Below, in pieces: positions 4,935-6,245 of a stretch of DNA of 6,245 nucleotides. The position numbers and the translations under genes are program-made. This DNA is from Halothece sp. MAG (GTDB taxonomy: Bacteria > Cyanobacteriota > Cyanobacteriia > Cyanobacteriales > Rubidibacteraceae). The stretch is taken from the NCBI GenBank assembly GCA_018610095.1, contig JAHEOB010000181.1, positions 1 through 6,245 of the forward strand, in the 5' to 3' direction. The notes under the pieces were generated by a model. The model searched no databases. It was not told the DNA's origin and saw only the letters and a list, made by a program, of their open reading frames with translations. The stretch's first letter is position 1. Every line of letters begins with the position of its first letter.

Positions 4935-5867
4935 ATGATTACTTATAGTCCTGCCTATACCCTTGTGCCAACTTATGAATGTTTTAATCGCTGTTCCTAC
5001 TGTAATTTTCGCACTGATCCCGGACAAGATGAATGGTTAAGTCTTGAAGCAGCAAAAAAACGCTTACTCTCTCTCCAAGGAAAAGGGATTTGGGAAATTC
5101 TCATTCTATCAGGAGAAGTTCATCCGAACTCACCTCGTCGTCACAGTTGGTTTCAACGAATTTATGAATTATGTGAACTGGCTTTAGATTGGGGCTTTTT
5201 ACCTCATACCAATGCCGGTCCCCTATTTTATTCAGAAATGGAACAACTTAAAGCAGTGAATGTTTCCATGGGATTAATGTTAGAACAAGTGACCCCTGAT
5301 TTATTAAAAACCGTTCATAAAAACGCCCCCAGTAAACAGCCCAACCTACGATTACAACAATTAGCTTGGGCTGGTGAATTAAAGATTCCCTTTACCACAG
5401 GATTATTATTAGGAATTGGTGAAACGCAAGCAGATTGGTGGGATAGTTTAAGCGCGATCGCGCAATTACATACCACTTACGGACATATCCAAGAAGTTAT
5501 TTTACAACCCCATCGTCTAGGAACGAAACAAAGTTGGAAAAAAGATAGTTTTAATCTACAAGAATTTCCAAAACTAATTGCCGAAGCGCGAAACATATTA
5601 CCTAAAGAAATTGCCATCCAAATTCCCCCTAACTTAATTTCCGACTCTCAATTATTATTAAATTGTATTGAAGCAGGAGCAACGGATTTAGGCGGAATTG
5701 GTGTCATTGATGAAGTTAACCCTGACTATCCCCATCTTGATCCTAATTATTTGCAAAATATTTTAAGTGAACACCATTTAAAGCTAATACCTCGTCTCCC
5801 TATTTATCCTCAATATTATTCTTGGCTTACGCCTAGGCTAAAAACGGTGGTGGATAGTCAGCAATAA
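4935..5867 (+). CDS. cofG: CofG: 7,8-didemethyl-8-hydroxy-5-deazariboflavin (FO) synthase subunit 1
   Basis: A radical-SAM enzyme of 310 residues. The [4Fe-4S] ligands form CX3CX2C at Cys16, Cys20 and Cys23 (ECFNRCSYCNF). Other family marks are the glycine/glutamate loop LILSGEVHP (56-64), HTNAGPL (91-97), VSMGLMLEQ (110-118), TTGLLLGIGET (154-164), LQPHRLGTKQ (190-199) and DLGGIGVIDEVNPDYP (251-266). CofG acts with CofH to make FO from tyrosine and 5-amino-6-ribitylaminouracil; CofH forms the first adduct and CofG closes the deazaflavin ring. In cyanobacteria FO is known as the light-harvesting chromophore of a class of DNA photolyases. cofH is not in the window, so the two are probably unlinked here. 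Length is normal for a stand-alone CofG, as opposed to the fused FbiC of actinobacteria. It lies 22 bp after the Uma2 gene; no Shine-Dalgarno is seen before the ATG. Confidence 0.95.
   Translation: MITYSPAYTLVPTYECFNRCSYCNFRTDPGQDEWLSLEAAKKRLLSLQGKGIWEILILSGEVHPNSPRRHSWFQRIYELCELALDWGFLPHTNAGPLFYSEMEQLKAVNVSMGLMLEQVTPDLLKTVHKNAPSKQPNLRLQQLAWAGELKIPFTTGLLLGIGETQADWWDSLSAIAQLHTTYGHIQEVILQPHRLGTKQSWKKDSFNLQEFPKLIAEARNILPKEIAIQIPPNLISDSQLLLNCIEAGATDLGGIGVIDEVNPDYPHLDPNYLQNILSEHHLKLIPRLPIYPQYYSWLTPRLKTVVDSQQ
5454..5461. repeat. HIP1 palindrome in cofG
   Basis: Exact GCGATCGC inside GCGCGATCGCGC (5452-5463). It encodes Ala174-Ile175-Ala176, again in the GCG-ATC-GC phase. Confidence 0.9.
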
Positions 5868-5892
5868 GTTGGAAGTTTGATTGAAAATATTA

Positions 5893-6015
5893 GTGCCTCC
5901 GCAATGAAAAATTGGGAAAATTTTTGTTATTTTCTTGTAATAGTTAACACATCAGGGACTTGCTATTGACCTTCATATTCCTTTTTATATAAAATTATAG
6001 AAATTGGTGAGGCAC
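5893..6015. repeat. 123-bp AT-rich segment bounded by imperfect 13-bp inverted repeats
   Basis: GTGCCTCCGCAAT (5893-5905) and ATTGGTGAGGCAC (6003-6015) are inverted repeats matching at 11 of 13 positions; the outer seven (GTGCCTC/GAGGCAC) are perfect. TAATA-type sequence lies outside both ends, at different distances. The interior is strongly AT-rich, with one weak hairpin (GAAAAT 5916-5921 with ATTTTC 5929-5934) and no convincing ORF. It fills the gap between convergent genes. It could be a miniature inverted-repeat element, the ends of a decayed insertion sequence, or a structured 3' region; no clear target-site duplication was found. Confidence 0.4.
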
Positions 6016-6025
6016 GGATTAATAA

Positions 6026-6245
6026 TTAATACTCCTCTGTAACAGTTAAGTGTTGTCCTATCTGTGCCAATATTGAGTTAAGGCGATTCCAATAGTAAAA
6101 TAGCTCTAAAGATGGATTATTTTCTGTTGACATCATAAGAGAATATTTACGAAGCCGTCCTGTATCATGTGCCTCAGGTGTTCTAAACCTCTCATCAAAG
6201 TCTTCTATTCTTTTACATAAGTCATTAACAAATTCACTATTAATT
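6026..6245 (-). CDS. Unrecognised protein, C-terminal end (runs off right edge)
   Basis: On the minus strand a frame is open from the window edge through 72 codons to a TAA at 6026-6028. It reads INSEFVNDLCKRIEDFDERF, continues RTPEAHDTGRLRKYSLM and MSTENNPSLELFYYWNRLNS, and ends TVTEEY. The composition is that of a soluble, helical, charged protein and nothing in the frame looks random, so I take it as the end of a real gene whose start is outside the window. I do not recognise the family. It converges with cofG across the 158-bp gap and is therefore not in the same transcript. The ATG pair in the middle (MM) is unlikely to be the true start, because protein-like sequence continues upstream of it. 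Confidence 0.65.
   Translation of the reverse strand, partial: INSEFVNDLCKRIEDFDERFRTPEAHDTGRLRKYSLMMSTENNPSLELFYYWNRLNSILAQIGQHLTVTEEY

Noticed and set aside
4749..5027. 92-residue minus-strand ORF spanning the uma2/cofG junction
   Set aside because: Overlaps the conserved ends of two supported genes, including the CofG cysteine motif, and looks random.
5916..5934. Terminator hairpin after cofG (GAAAAT/ATTTTC)
   Set aside because: The stem is AT-only apart from one pair and would be very weak; no GC-rich stem with a T-run is present.
6127..6173. Rx4-6H-like motif (RFRTPEAH) suggesting a HEPN ribonuclease in the terminal partial protein
   Set aside because: The residue after the Arg is not the polar Asn/Asp/His usual in HEPN motifs, and only the C-terminus is visible, so this is too weak to name a family.

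Overview
The window looks like a piece of a cyanobacterial chromosome. The best evidence is six copies of the palindrome GCGATCGC (HIP1), where roughly 0.1 would be expected by chance in 6.2 kb. Gene content agrees: a SulP transporter, a Uma2-family (DUF820) protein and the deazaflavin enzyme CofG. Base composition is AT-rich. I cannot name a genus from the sequence alone.

Region 1 (1-679) is a transposon/host junction. The left edge holds the last 50 codons of a TnpB nuclease, with the second half of its zinc finger and the last RuvC aspartate. Two perfect hairpins follow, in the TnpB 3' end and just beyond it, as expected for the omega-RNA and right end of an IS200/IS605-type element. The element ends at about 200-212 and runs straight into the ATP-binding domain of a sensor histidine kinase that has lost its upstream part. 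The surviving ORF begins at an ATG inside the transposon, overlapping the tnpB stop codon by one base.

Region 2 (805-3181) holds a SulP-type membrane transporter with a C-terminal STAS domain on the plus strand, and a small alpha/beta hydrolase on the minus strand. Their 3' ends overlap by 44 bp.

Region 3 (3182-5867) starts with a short divergent intergenic region. It is followed by three tightly packed plus-strand genes, probably one transcript: a zinc-independent NAD(P)H:quinone oxidoreductase-like protein, a Uma2-family putative endonuclease (8 bp overlap), and cofG (22 bp gap). CofG completes FO, the 8-hydroxy-5-deazaflavin chromophore that cyanobacteria use as a photolyase antenna. Its partner CofH is not in the window.

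Region 4 (5868-6245) contains an AT-rich gap with an imperfect 13-bp inverted repeat enclosing 123 bp, then the 3' end of an unrecognised minus-strand gene that runs off the right edge.

The most interesting item is the TnpB insertion into the kinase gene. By the omega-RNA rule, host sequence flanking the right end becomes the guide, so the RNA from this copy would be addressed to the uninterrupted kinase allele. No gene stretch longer than about 160 bases is left unexplained, and I see no tRNA, rRNA or CRISPR array.
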